Below, piece by piece: positions 10,741 to 21,220 of a stretch of 64,000 nucleotides of DNA. The first letter of the stretch is position 1. Each line of letters starts with the position of its first letter. Under the pieces are notes generated by a model. That model worked only from the letters and a program-made list of their open reading frames with translations, was not told the DNA's origin and searched no databases. A program made the position numbers and the translations under genes. The DNA lies in NCBI GenBank assembly GCA_016859345.1, contig CM029126.1:4602501-4666500 (forward strand). The letters are read 5' to 3'. The DNA is from Istiophorus platypterus (lineage: Eukaryota > Chordata > Actinopteri > Istiophoriformes > Istiophoridae).

Positions 10741-12508
10741 AGTCACTTCGGAGGCTGTAATTAGTGGTGCCGCCGAACCGTGCCGGGTCAGACCGAGAGG
10801 CCTCCCCGGTATTTTGTCGACCTTTAACTCAGACGGGAGTCGCGTGAGGTTCGGATGGCGCCGACGGCCGCTCTGGAGATGCCGTGCCGCGTTCTGGGAT
10901 GCGTCGTCGAACCCCGCTCCTCTGCAAAAGCCTTTTTCCCCTGCGGTAGTGGAGCACGGGCTGCTTCAGCATCTTATTATCATTATTATTATTATTATTT
11001 TTTAATAGACGAGCAAGATGTTCGGCAGGATAAAACAAACGCGGAAAACTGTTTGTTTATTCATTTGGTGAGAGCCGAGGTTTGCACATTAAATCCCCGG
11101 GGACACGCTGACGTCGGCCTTTGAAGTCCCACAACATGATCATAATACCCTTTTGAACTCAGGCATAATCTGGTTGCTGAAAGCAGGCGACGAATGAGAA
11201 AAAATTACTGGGGGAGGGGGAGAAAAAAGAGGTGTCTCGGTGTAGCTTTGCTTGTTAATTATTTGGCTTATCTGTGCAATGAAAGAGCGGATCACTGAGT
11301 AGATGCTTTTGGGAAAAAAAAGTGAAAGGTTCCCGTTCCTGCGATCTGAAACTCATCAGTCACCATCTCAAAAGGAGATAATTGTTTCATCGTGAAAACC
11401 TCAAATAACCGGCGGGCAAAAAGGTCCGAAGACGATAAGCCGCTTTATACGCGAGCAGAACGGCGGACGCAACTTGTTTTGAGCTTTGGAAATGAGAGTT
11501 TGGAATAAAGCTTGAGAGAAGCAATGCGATGAGATCAGGTGCAGAGTGTCTCTGCCCCGCCGCCCCGCCGCCCCGCCGGGCGCCCCCCTTATCACGGCGT
11601 AGCGACGGTGTCCGTGGGCTAGAAACGACGCGGAAAAGGGCCTCCGTCGGTGGGGGGTGGGGTAGGCGCTGGAGTGGACGCGTTTCGTCGTCATCATCAT
11701 ACTCTGGCGAGGGTATTTATCCGCTCGGGATTCGCTCGCCCACAGATGCTCACAACGTCGGAGCGGTCGAGTGAAACTGTACGACGCGAGAGGAGCGGCT
11801 GGAGGTCAGGACAGGAAGTGTCTCCGCCGTCCAGCTGGACTCGGTTCCCCCGTCCTCCATCGCACCGGCCGCTTCTGATCACAGGTCAAGTGTGTTTCGT
11901 TTCCTCCGTGTGTCTCTATTCACGTGAAGAGTCCCTCATGTGTGTTGTATTTTAGTATCATTGCTCAAAACTGTAAATTTTTTCCTTCTTCTATATGTAT
12001 TTTCTGGGGAGCCCGGCAGCCTCTGCTTTAAATTTTTCTTTTCTTTTTTTTTTGCCGGGGTTTTCGAGGCCCATCGGATGTTATTCGCCGGGGGAAGAAA
12101 TACGCGCGCAATGCGATTCGCGCCAGAGGAGAAGCTGTTTGCTCTATTGCGGCCGCATCTATTTTTAATGATGTTGATTTCTCTGGCGAAGGAAGGAAGG
12201 AGGAGAGGGTGGGTGGGGGGGGGGTTAAAAACAAAAAGAACCAACCCAGAATCAGGACACGGCGAGGACGGCGCGCAGTGCCGCGTTTGCCCTGCAGGTG
12301 ACAGCAGTGGCATGTTTAAAAATGCAAACTATACCGTTCGCAGGCACATATGGACGAAGAGGCTGAGCCTGGCAGACGAACTCGGGGACAGAGACAATGA
12401 AATCCGTCCCAGCTCCAGGTTCATTCTTCGCTTCCCCCACAGGAAACATCTTTGATCAGCTCTGGTCCTGTGATTAATTCTCTCTAAGCTGCTTGAGGAA
12501 ACCACGGT
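10741..12508. other. non-coding unique sequence with small repeats
   Basis: CpG-rich at 10770-10930, an (ATT)n tract at 10974-11003, three 8-bp 'ccccgccg' units at about 11553-11578, and a G10 run near 12216. Open frames across 11650-12455 are not supported by any domain. Confidence 0.5.
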
Positions 12509-12561
12509 GCTCTCTCTCTCTCTCTCTCTCTCTCCTTCTCTCTCTCTCTCTCTCTCTCTCT
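12509..12561. repeat. (CT)n microsatellite
   Basis: About 25 CT units with one 'cttc' interruption near 12535. It is polypyrimidine on the plus strand. Confidence 0.95.
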
Positions 12562-13071
12562 GTCAACAGCAGAGCCAGCCCCCCACCCCAACCCCCCCAG
12601 GGCCCTGCCCTCTTGCCCCCTTTCACTCAAACCCTCAGCTCAAAAACGTTTTATTTATTCATTCATTTTTTTTTTTTTTTGTTAGAAACGAGCTCCGTCG
12701 CCAACAAAAAAGACCAGAAACCAAAAAACAAACAAAAAAACCCTGAACCACTAAACTATCAGCAGATCCGCACTTGTGTGGAAATAATGCAGCTGGGGGA
12801 AAAGGAGGAAAAAAAAAATCCATTTCAATCAAAGTGGGGGGACATTTCTTTCACAGTTGTGCACAATTCCAATAATGTCTCTGTTGATCTGAAGTGCTGA
12901 GGGGAGGAAATCAATCCTTGACTGCTGCTGTTCTCACCAGACTCCAGCTGTGTTTTTCTCACTTTTCCCACTGAAGGGAGGCTCTGAAATCACTGACTTC
13001 CCCCGACTTAGGTTTAAAATCTAACAAATAAAATGAGGTGTTCTCTATACTCTGTGCACACGAACAGACTT
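12562..13071. other. non-coding unique sequence
   Basis: C-rich at 12578-12600, T14 near 12667-12680, and several A runs to 12818. No gene is recognised. Confidence 0.5.
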
Positions 13072-13106
13072 TATATATATATATATATATATAAATATAA
13101 ATATAT
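13072..13106. repeat. (TA)n microsatellite with AAATA interruptions
   Basis: About eleven TA units followed by 'ataaatataaatatatga'. Confidence 0.9.
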
Positions 13107-13450
13107 GACAGGTCCATTGGCTCAAAGAAGAAGAACAGGGATAGAAAAAGAAAATCACATCTTAGGTTTGTATTGAGTTAACTAGGATGCCATGGTAACT
13201 GCTCTGAGGCAATTTTTTTTTTTCCTGACATTTGGGACTGTAGTTTTCAGCGATCGCAACATTCAAGGGCAGATAATCTGATATAATTGGTAGAACCCTT
13301 CAGCGGAGAACAAGGTTTCCTTCGTGATTATTGCCGTGGGAAGCCGTGAGGTTTTATTAACCTTAATTCACCCGGCCAGGGCTTCTTTATTTTTTTGTTT
13401 TTGTGTTTTTGTTTTTTTTGTTTTTGTTTTCTCTTTTCTCTCCCCCCCAG
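13107..13450. other. non-coding sequence ending in a splice-acceptor-like tract
   Basis: Unique AT-rich DNA. From 13381 to 13450 it is a long T/C-rich tract ending in CCCCCCCAG, an excellent match to a 3' splice site. Confidence 0.4.
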
Positions 13451-13569
13451 TGCTTCACATTCATGCAATTGTGCAGATTTCTCAGCTGGAAGCCGCCCAG
13501 CTCCGGCTCCGGAGCAGCCGGCTGTTATTTTGCCTCTCTCCACGGCAACCACGGCGGCGGCGGCATAAG
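13451..13569 (+). other. candidate internal exon
   Basis: This 119-nt segment has a near-ideal acceptor on its left (about 60 bases of pyrimidine ending in CAG at 13448-13450). On its right is a good donor (AAG|GTAACT, GT at 13570-13571). All three plus frames are open across nearly the whole segment; one reads LHIHAIVQISQLEAAQLRLR and continues Arg-rich. I do not recognise the peptide. Dual splice signals at exon-like spacing make it better than chance, but without flanking exons it could equally be an lncRNA exon or coincidence. Confidence 0.22.
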
Positions 13570-14193
13570 GTAACTGGGCGCACGAAGGGATTACTTACAG
13601 CAGTTTCAATTTCCAGCTAAGGGCTGTTGTCGGGCCTTAGAGAAGCCAAAGGGCCACACAGATCACCTCGTTTTAGTTCCCTTTTATTGGGCTGTCCCTG
13701 GAGTAGAAATCTCATAAAGTCAATTTATATCACTCGAAAGGACTCAGGACAAAGAGAGGTGGTCTAAAATTTGGCAAACCCCTAAAAAAAGGGAGTGCAC
13801 GAGAACATAAAGCGCCCTCAGCTGTGAAGAGAACGCTAATCATAACCTCGGCACACGCCTATGCATTGGAGTAAACGCAATCTAGAATTCTCCGTGAATA
13901 CACTCCCTGCTGCTGAGGATAAAAAAAAAAAAATAGGTTTGTCTTCCGCTGGATGACACAGGAAATGTGGTGTAATAACCTTTAGTAAGGACACGCTCCA
14001 TCTCCTGGCAGCAGGGCCGGGCAGAGAGCGGTGAAGGGCGTGGGCCGATGGGTGGGGGTGGATGGGTGGGCCTCCTGAGTTTTGGGAGGTGGCGATGAGG
14101 TGACGATGAGGTGGTGGCGGCGTCGTCGGAGTGGGTTGTATTGAGCGAGGAGAGAGCGTGCGGCGCAGACTTCCTTTGTTTTGCTTCCTTGGC
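13570..14193. other. non-coding unique sequence
   Basis: 13610-13760 is balanced in composition, with no homopolymers, and reads like constrained non-coding DNA. 13920-14193 is purine-rich. A 265-codon minus-strand frame over 13882-14679 crosses the GA microsatellite and Pro/Arg-rich low-complexity sequence, and I reject it as a gene. Confidence 0.45.
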
Positions 14194-14221
14194 AGAGAGA
14201 GAGAGAGAGAGAGAGAGAGAA
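14194..14221. repeat. (AG)14 microsatellite
   Basis: Twenty-eight bases of perfect AG. Confidence 0.95.
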
Positions 14222-14610
14222 CGTCCTCTGATACTCCGCCGTCTCCGGCGAAGGCGGCTCATGGCGGCTTGTTCTGAGAGGAGCAGTAACAGCCGGATCA
14301 CAGAGTTTTCACGTGCCCCCCCCCCCCAGACTCTCATTTCCCCTGTGCGTGTCCCGCTCTCGGACAGCGGCGGAGAGAGGGCGTGCACAGAGGAGGCCCC
14401 CGCGGCCCCCGGCGGCGCCTTTATAACGTGCCGCCCGGCATCAATCCACAGCGCTTCGTAATCCACCCCGGAGGAAGATAAGCGGCGGAGGCATTTAGGC
14501 GGAGGTTTTTTTCGGGATGGGGGCACGAGGCGGCGCCGGGATCCGGCCCCGCCCACGCGGGAACCGAGGCGGCCCGCGGACGCGGCGCCGCCGGTTAACA
14601 CACACGGACT
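14222..14610. promoter_or_regulatory. CpG-rich patch with TATA-like element, possible promoter
   Basis: Among the densest CpG stretches of the window, with GGCGGC/CCGCC blocks (14235-14280, 14400-14415, 14520-14595). A TTTATAA element lies at about 14420-14426, directly after GGCGGCGCC. CpG density plus a TATA-like box could mark a promoter. No downstream first exon is recognisable, so this is a weak suggestion. Confidence 0.18.
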
Positions 14611-15673
14611 CACACTTGGACACTCAGGGGGCAAACACATGCTTGCATACATATTCAGATGCACGCTTGCATAATTCACACATCACAGCTGTCAGAGGGA
14701 AACCTTGCGTCTCCGATGATGTTTTAAGGATCTAAGGAAACCGCTTTTTTCCCTCAGGGCCGCGGCACAAATCCGAGGAACGCGGTACGGATTCGTCCAA
14801 CACTGTAACAGGCAACGTTTTTAAAAAGGGATCTCTGCTGATTTTACAAGTCAAAGTCAATTTAATGGTCATGAAGCATAGTACCCAGCTAGAGAAAACG
14901 AAGTATTTTGTGGTTTGAGAAAATAAACCTGATGAAGTCATCAGGGCTATTTGGGTTTGGGCTCTGCGAATACAATTTATTTACTTCTTTATTTATTTAT
15001 TTTCAACAGAAAGCCTGCATTGCACGCTGTGGGCACGGAGTCTGAAAGACATGGGTGTTTACCAGGCAGAGAGGGTGTAACGAGAGACGCTATTAACTTC
15101 ATTATGGGTAGTGACGCTTTGCTTCAGGACCAGGATTCAGAATAAACTGGCAGCTCCAGGTTTTCTTCCATGACGTCCCCCAAACTTTATGGAGCTCCGA
15201 TAAATAAAACCTCAAGAGGACCGTTTTTTCTTTCTCTTCATGCAATGATGCAATGATGCTAGTAGCGTGTAGCCATGCTGTATGTGGTGTGATTGTCGTC
15301 AGCAGGAAGATGATACGGTCATGGTCAAACCGGCTCCTATGCTAAATCCAGCCCCTTGAACTCAACCGCTTGCACTTGTTTCAGATTTTTCTCCTTTTTC
15401 TGGCGGGTTTTGTGGATTTTTAACTAGTCGTGGTCGACGGGCACGTGTAACGTGACACGGATCACAGCGAGTCCGGGCGCTGAGAAACCCGTGGCGCCGC
15501 CCGTCAGTCATTAACTAGCATTTCTGTGCTATGCTATGCTAGCCGATGTGGCAGTTCATTAAACATCTGTAGGCTTTAGCTTCTATCGTTATCAAAATGC
15601 GTTAGTTAGATTCTTCTTGTCACTCAGAAAATCTCAGTGATAGGTGCCTTTAAACAACTGCACAAGTACAATT
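14611..15673. other. non-coding unique sequence
   Basis: AT-rich, with TTTA tetranucleotides at 14980-15002 and a short 'tgcaatga' tandem at 15241-15256. No gene or repeat family is recognised. Confidence 0.5.
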
Positions 15674-16099
15674 TTAAAGGTGCTACACGTAATTTTTTTG
15701 CTATCGCTATATAGCCAACGTTAGCATTAACAGTTATTTACTAACCAGTCTAAAAGAGATTTTGCATTTTCAGCATCCGACTTTATTCCTCTACTCACAA
15801 AGAGCCGTCTCCATCGGTGGAAAGCAACGGCAACATCAACTCTTGTTTTGCCTCTATTTCTATCACTTTCCTTCTACTGAAGTTAGCATGCTAACCACTT
15901 AGCCCCGGCCTGTTCCGTTATACCAGTTTGCAATAATGAATCACGTCCAGTCTATCCTCAGTTCAGCATGAGAGAAAGTAGCAGCACCGCTCAGAGGTTG
16001 TATTCTGACATCTTGTCTTTTAAATTCAATAATGGCTGCAACAGCTGGTAATGCTAACGCTACATAGCGACAGCAAAATCTTGCATAAAGCACCTTTAA
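15674..16099. mobile_element. TTAA-flanked MITE (piggyBac-type non-autonomous element)
   Basis: The two ends are imperfect inverted repeats of about 55 bp. The left end starts AGGTGCT at 15678 and contains TTTTGCTATCGCTATATAG and CGTTAGCATTA. The reverse complement of the right end (from 16095) starts AGGTGCT and contains TTTTGCTGTCGCTATGTAG and CGTTAGCATTA. Each end is bounded by TTAA (15674-15677 and 16096-16099), the target-site duplication typical of piggyBac transposases. The 418-bp body has no open reading frame, so it must have been mobilised in trans. Assignment to the piggyBac superfamily rests on the TTAA duplication only. Confidence 0.8.
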
Positions 16100-16262
16100 G
16101 GTACTGGTACTTCACTTGAGTGATTCCATTTTGTGGTACTTCAAAAACTCCAGGTACCCAGCAGTACATTAAAGTTATGTACAAATCAATAACTCCCCCT
16201 TTACAATTCAATAGTAGAAGACATATTATTCTGACACGGGCTGTTCTGTTGAAGTACTTTCG
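16100..16262. repeat. fragment of the 'tacttaagtac' teleost repeat
   Basis: Contains 'ggtacttcacttgagtgatt', a 'ccattttgtggtacttc' block and later 'gaagtacttt', which are motifs of the family seen at 715-1260. It abuts the MITE at 15674-16099 on the right, so the MITE may have landed in or beside an older repeat copy. Confidence 0.5.
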
Positions 16263-17542
16263 GTAGTTAATTCTAAAAACAGCATTTGTTGTTTAATCGA
16301 ATGACTGGTCAGATAATATGAGGGACTGAATCCCTGGTCGGTGTAAGTTAAATCTGATATACGGTGCAAAATTTAAAAAATACATAAAATCGACAGAATT
16401 TCACCCAAAATAAGAAAAAAAAATTAATTCAGACATGAAACTGAAAAGAGTAGCCCGAGGTGACTTTATCTTTCTCAAGTGCAATGACAATAAAACTAAT
16501 ATCGCTGCACATTCAAACACAAGACTTAATCATAATGAATATGAATATAAATTTGGCAAAAAGTAAATTAATTCAGGAATGATTTTTTTCCTTCGCTCTG
16601 CAGCCTCTCAGTTCACCATTTGTTTTAGGGTTTTTTTTTTTTTTTTTTTTAAGTTCACCAAAGCTATTTCAGACACTTTTCACGCTAAAGCCTCAATTCA
16701 ATTCAATTTAGATTACCTCGTAGTTTCATTGGCTTCACTGCAAATAAATAAGGGTTTCCAGCTTACACAGCCCCTCTCCACACATGCTGCCATTCAGTTT
16801 ACTGAACTGCGTTTATTCATCTGAGGAGATAAAGTCTATGATATAGGACAACTGCACTCCTTTTTTTTTTTTTTCCTCTCCATCCCTTCCGGCTTCAATT
16901 GCAGTGAAAAGCAAGGTGGAATTGTAAAACACATTTATCTGCCTCCGACAACCGCCTCGCCTCTGAATAATTAATGCCCCGGGCTTTATGTGTCTTGCTG
17001 GTTTGTCCTTGGGGCCTGTTTGATGCGGGGCATCGAGGAGTCCGGGTTTGCGTGGCGGCCCCCCTCCGTGACGCACGCCGGCCGTTCATCAGGACCCCCC
17101 CGGAGCAGCTTTACATTCGGGGCATGTCGGCTGAGCGGGCCAGACATTTCCTCAGTGATAGAAGTAAACAATTGCATTAAAAGCCGCTGCATGGACCATG
17201 ATTAACTGTTAATGGAGGTGAGGTGATGCAGAAAGGAAAGTAATGAATGTGCGAATGTGACAGTGAATACGTTGTTATTGCACCTGGGCAACATGGGGTA
17301 CCTGTACATATCAAACCGGTTAAAGTATAATGTGGCGCATGTTTTCTTCATGGTTCAACTTTGACAGGAAATAATTTTATTAATGTATCAAACAAGGAAC
17401 TACTGATGCTGTAGAAGAACAGATTGGACTTCCGTAGGCTGCATAATGCAGATGTTTTTTTCATTTTCATGATACGAAGTCTGTCTCATCTGCCTAATGA
17501 CCTAATGAACGGGAAAAAAGATGGTTCCAAGATGCCTCATAA
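16263..17542. other. non-coding unique sequence
   Basis: AT-rich, with a T20+ run at 16629-16650 and a T14 run at 16860-16874. A balanced CpG-containing stretch with 'aataattaatg' lies at 16930-17160. No gene is recognised. Confidence 0.5.
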
Positions 17543-17722
17543 GGCCGTGAGAGAGAGACAAGAGGTGACAACGTCTTCGCCAGATTCTGGCCTATATTGA
17601 CCAGGATCTATGAAGCCGTGGTTGCAGTCGGTTTCCCGCCCCTCCTGCAGAAGGAGGACATTTTGCACATCAGGAAAGACTGTGAGCGGATGCTGGCTGA
17701 GGCATCTGATCCCCTAATCTGA
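17543..17722 (+). other. isolated 59-codon open frame with coding-like texture
   Basis: From just after an in-frame TAA to the TGA at 17720-17722 there are 59 sense codons without an internal Met start near the left end. The peptide has a mixed, globular-looking composition: it includes RFWPILTRIYEAVVAV, then FPPLLQKEDI, then IRKDCERMLAEASDPLI. The flanking DNA is AT-rich and unlike it. I do not recognise the family. It could be a last exon, a decayed retrogene or transposon fragment, or chance. No good acceptor lies at the left edge: the preceding bases are purine-rich (gagagagacaag). Confidence 0.25.
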
Positions 17723-18316
17723 CGTTACATCCACATGCACAGACATGGATTGATCTCAGCAGCAATATCCCTACAATCTACAATTTCTTTTTCTTCCTTT
17801 ACAACGTCGGTCAGTCGCTGGGTTCTGGGCTAGTTTGGCAACGTGGCCACGGCAGATGGGATGTAAACAACGGCCAATATTAGCCATATTATCTAAAAGC
17901 AGCGGCCCCCGATCTGTGGGCCGGAATCTCCCCGAGGGGTCAAGAGATAAATCCGAGGGGTCACAGTGATTAACAAGCTGTCTAAATCACTTAGAGGGAG
18001 GTGAAAGCTGAAGTGAGCGCTCAGCTAATGGGGGATTATAAATGTTCACTGCAAAGAAAACACTTTCTCAGCCTCCTAAAATAGTGTTTATACTGAACAC
18101 TACTAATTTACATAAACAAATTCAAATGACTTTTTTTTTTTTTACCCCGACTGATGCTGATTAATGTCTTCTTTTAGGGTTATGTTTAGAAAACTCAGTG
18201 ACCTTGGTTAAAATCGGGAAAGATGTGTTTACCCTCTTTATTGACTTGCTGATATTTCGTAGCCTAAACCTGACCACGTGCTGTACCTCTGCCAGGGCTC
18301 CGCGATAGTCCCCGGC
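17723..18316. other. non-coding unique sequence
   Basis: AT-rich, with T12 near 18130-18144. No gene is recognised. Confidence 0.5.
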
Positions 18317-18370
18317 CGCCGCGGCACCGCTCGGCGGAGGCGGGGGGGGCGCCGCGGCACCGCTCGGCGG
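18317..18370. repeat. 21-bp direct repeat with hairpin potential
   Basis: A 21-bp CpG-rich unit starting CGCCGCGGCACCG occurs at 18317-18337 and, identically, at 18350-18370, separated by a 12-bp G-rich spacer. Each unit begins CGCCG and ends CGGCG, so each can fold into a short hairpin. Confidence 0.85.
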
Positions 18371-20139
18371 GGGCTGCTGTGGCCTTGCAGGTGCAGTGGA
18401 GACACGGGCCTATATGTTTATAACGTGAATAGTTTGTTTGAGTATTTGTTTGGTTTTATTCTCTTGTGAATGAACTACTTGTTTCTGGTTTTGATCTGAG
18501 GGCAGATGAAATTTTCCCCATTAGCGAGTGAGGTCTAACAGGGCCACAGTAGTTAATATTAATAGATGATACAAATTCATGTTTATTTATATGTAACTGA
18601 GCCTTGTATTTATAGTACAGTGTTATCTACAGTAGATTTATGAGAAATATGATAAAGTTTTGAAAGAGGGAGGGCTTTAATAGAGAGGCCAAATACTTTT
18701 TGTTTGAGGGCCAGATTTTGGTCCAAAGGCCTCTGTTTGCCAACCACTGGTGTTTACACCCTCATCACGTCCAACATCCACCCCGACCTCAAATGACTTC
18801 AGTGTGGGACAAGAACGTAGCACTCTGTGGACTGGGGAAAAAAAAAAAACACCAAAAAACCAGAAACACATTAGTGTTACATAAGACGAGCGATGTCGCC
18901 CCAGAAACACATTCAGTGGAACCACACGGTTTTGCCGAACGCGTTTCTGCTTCCCGTCCGCCGTCCAAACACCCGCAGCTCCAAGACGTGTGGGTGCGGA
19001 AGTGAGCGTTGGTTTGTCCCTCCCTGTCGGCCCTGCCATAGCCTGGCGTCCTGTCTGGGTTTGGGTTTAATAGATGGATGCCCTGGCGTCCTCCTCCACT
19101 GAGGTGAGAACTGAGTGGAGCTGTAGCCGTTGATTGCTCGGGTTCCTCTCGGGCTAAAATATCATTACGACGTACACGGACGAGGGCCGAAAACTACGAG
19201 AAGCTTAAACCAGGTCATAAAAAGTTGGCTTTTCATTAACTGCTTGCACATTTTAAATGACCTACTTTGTGTACTTGGTTAATTTTTTTTTTGCCCCTCA
19301 GTGATACCATTTACTGGTAAAAGTAAAATGTTCCTTTATTTAGGTTAAATTGTGGATCCGTTTAAATGGGGCATTTAACACTACTGAGAAATAGAAAAAT
19401 CCTCATTGTATTTGGCTCCCACAAGTGCTAATTACACAGATCCTCTCAAGAACTTACACTCTGCTTGCTGTAGCCACAGTTCAATAGACTACATTGAGTG
19501 TGAAGGGCTAGAGATATGATGTATATGTGAAGCTGGTTTAATTCCTCTTAGATCGGCGGCACAGTCGACAAAGACGGCGGGTTTTTGAGATGTCAAGTGT
19601 GTCGTTTCTCCCTAAGGTCAAGTGTCTGCAGGAACACGAGGAACACCACGTCTGAGTGCCTTATACAACACGGCCGCCCGAGATAATCCTGCAGACGAGA
19701 CAAAAAAAAAAAGAAGCCGCTCTTCTCCTTCTCATTTCTCACTTTTTTTTCTCTCCGCGGCGAGAGGAACACAATGAACCCTAATCCTCTGCTCGGTCGC
19801 TTGCAGCTGCAGCTTCTCGGTTTCCCTCCTCCACACTTTACCGTTCTGATACTTGGACATTAAAAGAAAAAAAAAAAATTCGGCAGCATTGATTAGCGGT
19901 TAGCACGGACGCGGAGGATTTAAGCAGAATTTAAAAAAAAAACAAAAACAAATAACCACACGTTAGCACATCACAGATTCTGCGCCCGCCCGCAGCCTGG
20001 CTCCATCGCCGCTATTTTTTCGAATCCTTGCGAGAGCTGATTTTATTTATCTGGCATCGACGGCGGCTAATCGTCTGACAAGGACGTCAGTTCGGCGGAA
20101 GGAAAAGTGCAGCTTAAGGAGTAAAGAAAGGCTTTTTTT
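18371..20139. other. non-coding unique sequence
   Basis: AT-rich. The piece at 18700-18745 ('gagggccagattttggtcc') resembles degraded repeat but is not assigned. A runs occur near 18838, 19700, 19865 and 19930. No gene is recognised. Confidence 0.5.
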
Positions 20140-21029
20140 GAAATCCCTATTTTGGGTAATATTATCTAGTATTGAGTTAATTAGCTGATTAATTGATTAT
20201 TTCGTTGGTTGCCGTTTTCTCAGCCGTGAGATTCTGCTGCTTTTCCAAAGGGGCACTCTAAACTAAATGACCAGCTACGTGAAACGAATCCATCCTCCCC
20301 AAGTCAGGAGCAACCACAGAGACGGGCTCAGACGGGTTCAGAAAAACATCGAGTGAGACGATGTCAACCATCGCTGAGCAGCCGCTTCCTGTCTCTGTAA
20401 TTACAAGGTGCAGGCCCGCCGGCTCCCGTCGGACTCTGGGACGAACGCCTTCAAGTCTGGTGCGAAGACCGAGGACAGCAGCGGATCCCTGCAAGCCGCC
20501 GTGGCAACGGAAGTGATGCTGTCCCCAGGAAAGAGCCAATCGCTGGCCTCATTGCTCTGGTTTCCACCTGTTGACTTACTTATGCCCACACTGACACTCA
20601 CACTAATCACAGGGAGCAAACAGAACTAGATCACGGTGGAAACGATCTGATTTTACCGACAGTAACCACGCGGGTGTTTTTAATTTTCTGACGATATGAA
20701 AACATTTTCAACTTTGTTTTTTCTATCAGTCGCCACTGTGGTAATGCTGTTTGCACACAAAAAAGATTCCTCACTCGGGGTCAGTGAAGAATTGTGGTCA
20801 TAGCTAAAAGAGACCAACAGTGAATTCTGGGAGGACACGGGGACAAACAGCAATCTCCCGTTTTCGAAGTCAGGAGTTTTATTGGCCGATTCATCCAATG
20901 ACAGTGGCAAACTACATCCACCTTTGTCCCCGAAAGCCGAGAGTAGCACTAGATCACTGTGGTGCAAATGTAAACATTAGCCGTTGCAGCTATTTGACGA
21001 CAGTCTGGTTTTTATCTGCCCTATGTGAC
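20140..21029. other. non-coding unique sequence
   Basis: Contains 'gattaattgattatt' near 20187, a motif of a common vertebrate repeat, then balanced sequence at 20260-20650 open in several frames. No domain or splice-bounded exon is convincing. Confidence 0.45.
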
Positions 21030-21220
21030 TTTGAGTAAATTAATTTTTGGGGGTTTCAGGCCTTTGCATGAACGAAAGAAGAAAATCATCAAAATAAAAA
21101 GAGATTTCCGGAGGGATCTTTTCAGTATTTTCTGGCATTTCAAGTTGTTGTCATTTGGTCTAAAAAAGAGCCGGCAGATGAATAAATAATGGAAATAAAT
21201 GTCAGTTGCAGCACTAATAA
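21030..21220. repeat. possible relic of the 'attaatcgattaa / gcagc-cta' repeat family
   Basis: The right end 'aatgtcagttgcagcactaa' and the A-rich body match the terminal part of a repeat widespread in fish. It is too diverged for firm assignment. Confidence 0.25.

Noticed and set aside
13882..14679. 265-codon minus-strand open frame
   Set aside because: It crosses a GA microsatellite, a C run and Pro/Arg/Ser-rich CpG sequence. It has no domain, and overlapping frames on the other strand are equally open.
18700..18745. Possible repeat ('gagggccagattttggtcc...ccaaccactgg')
   Set aside because: Only a short phrase is familiar. I cannot follow the family on either side.
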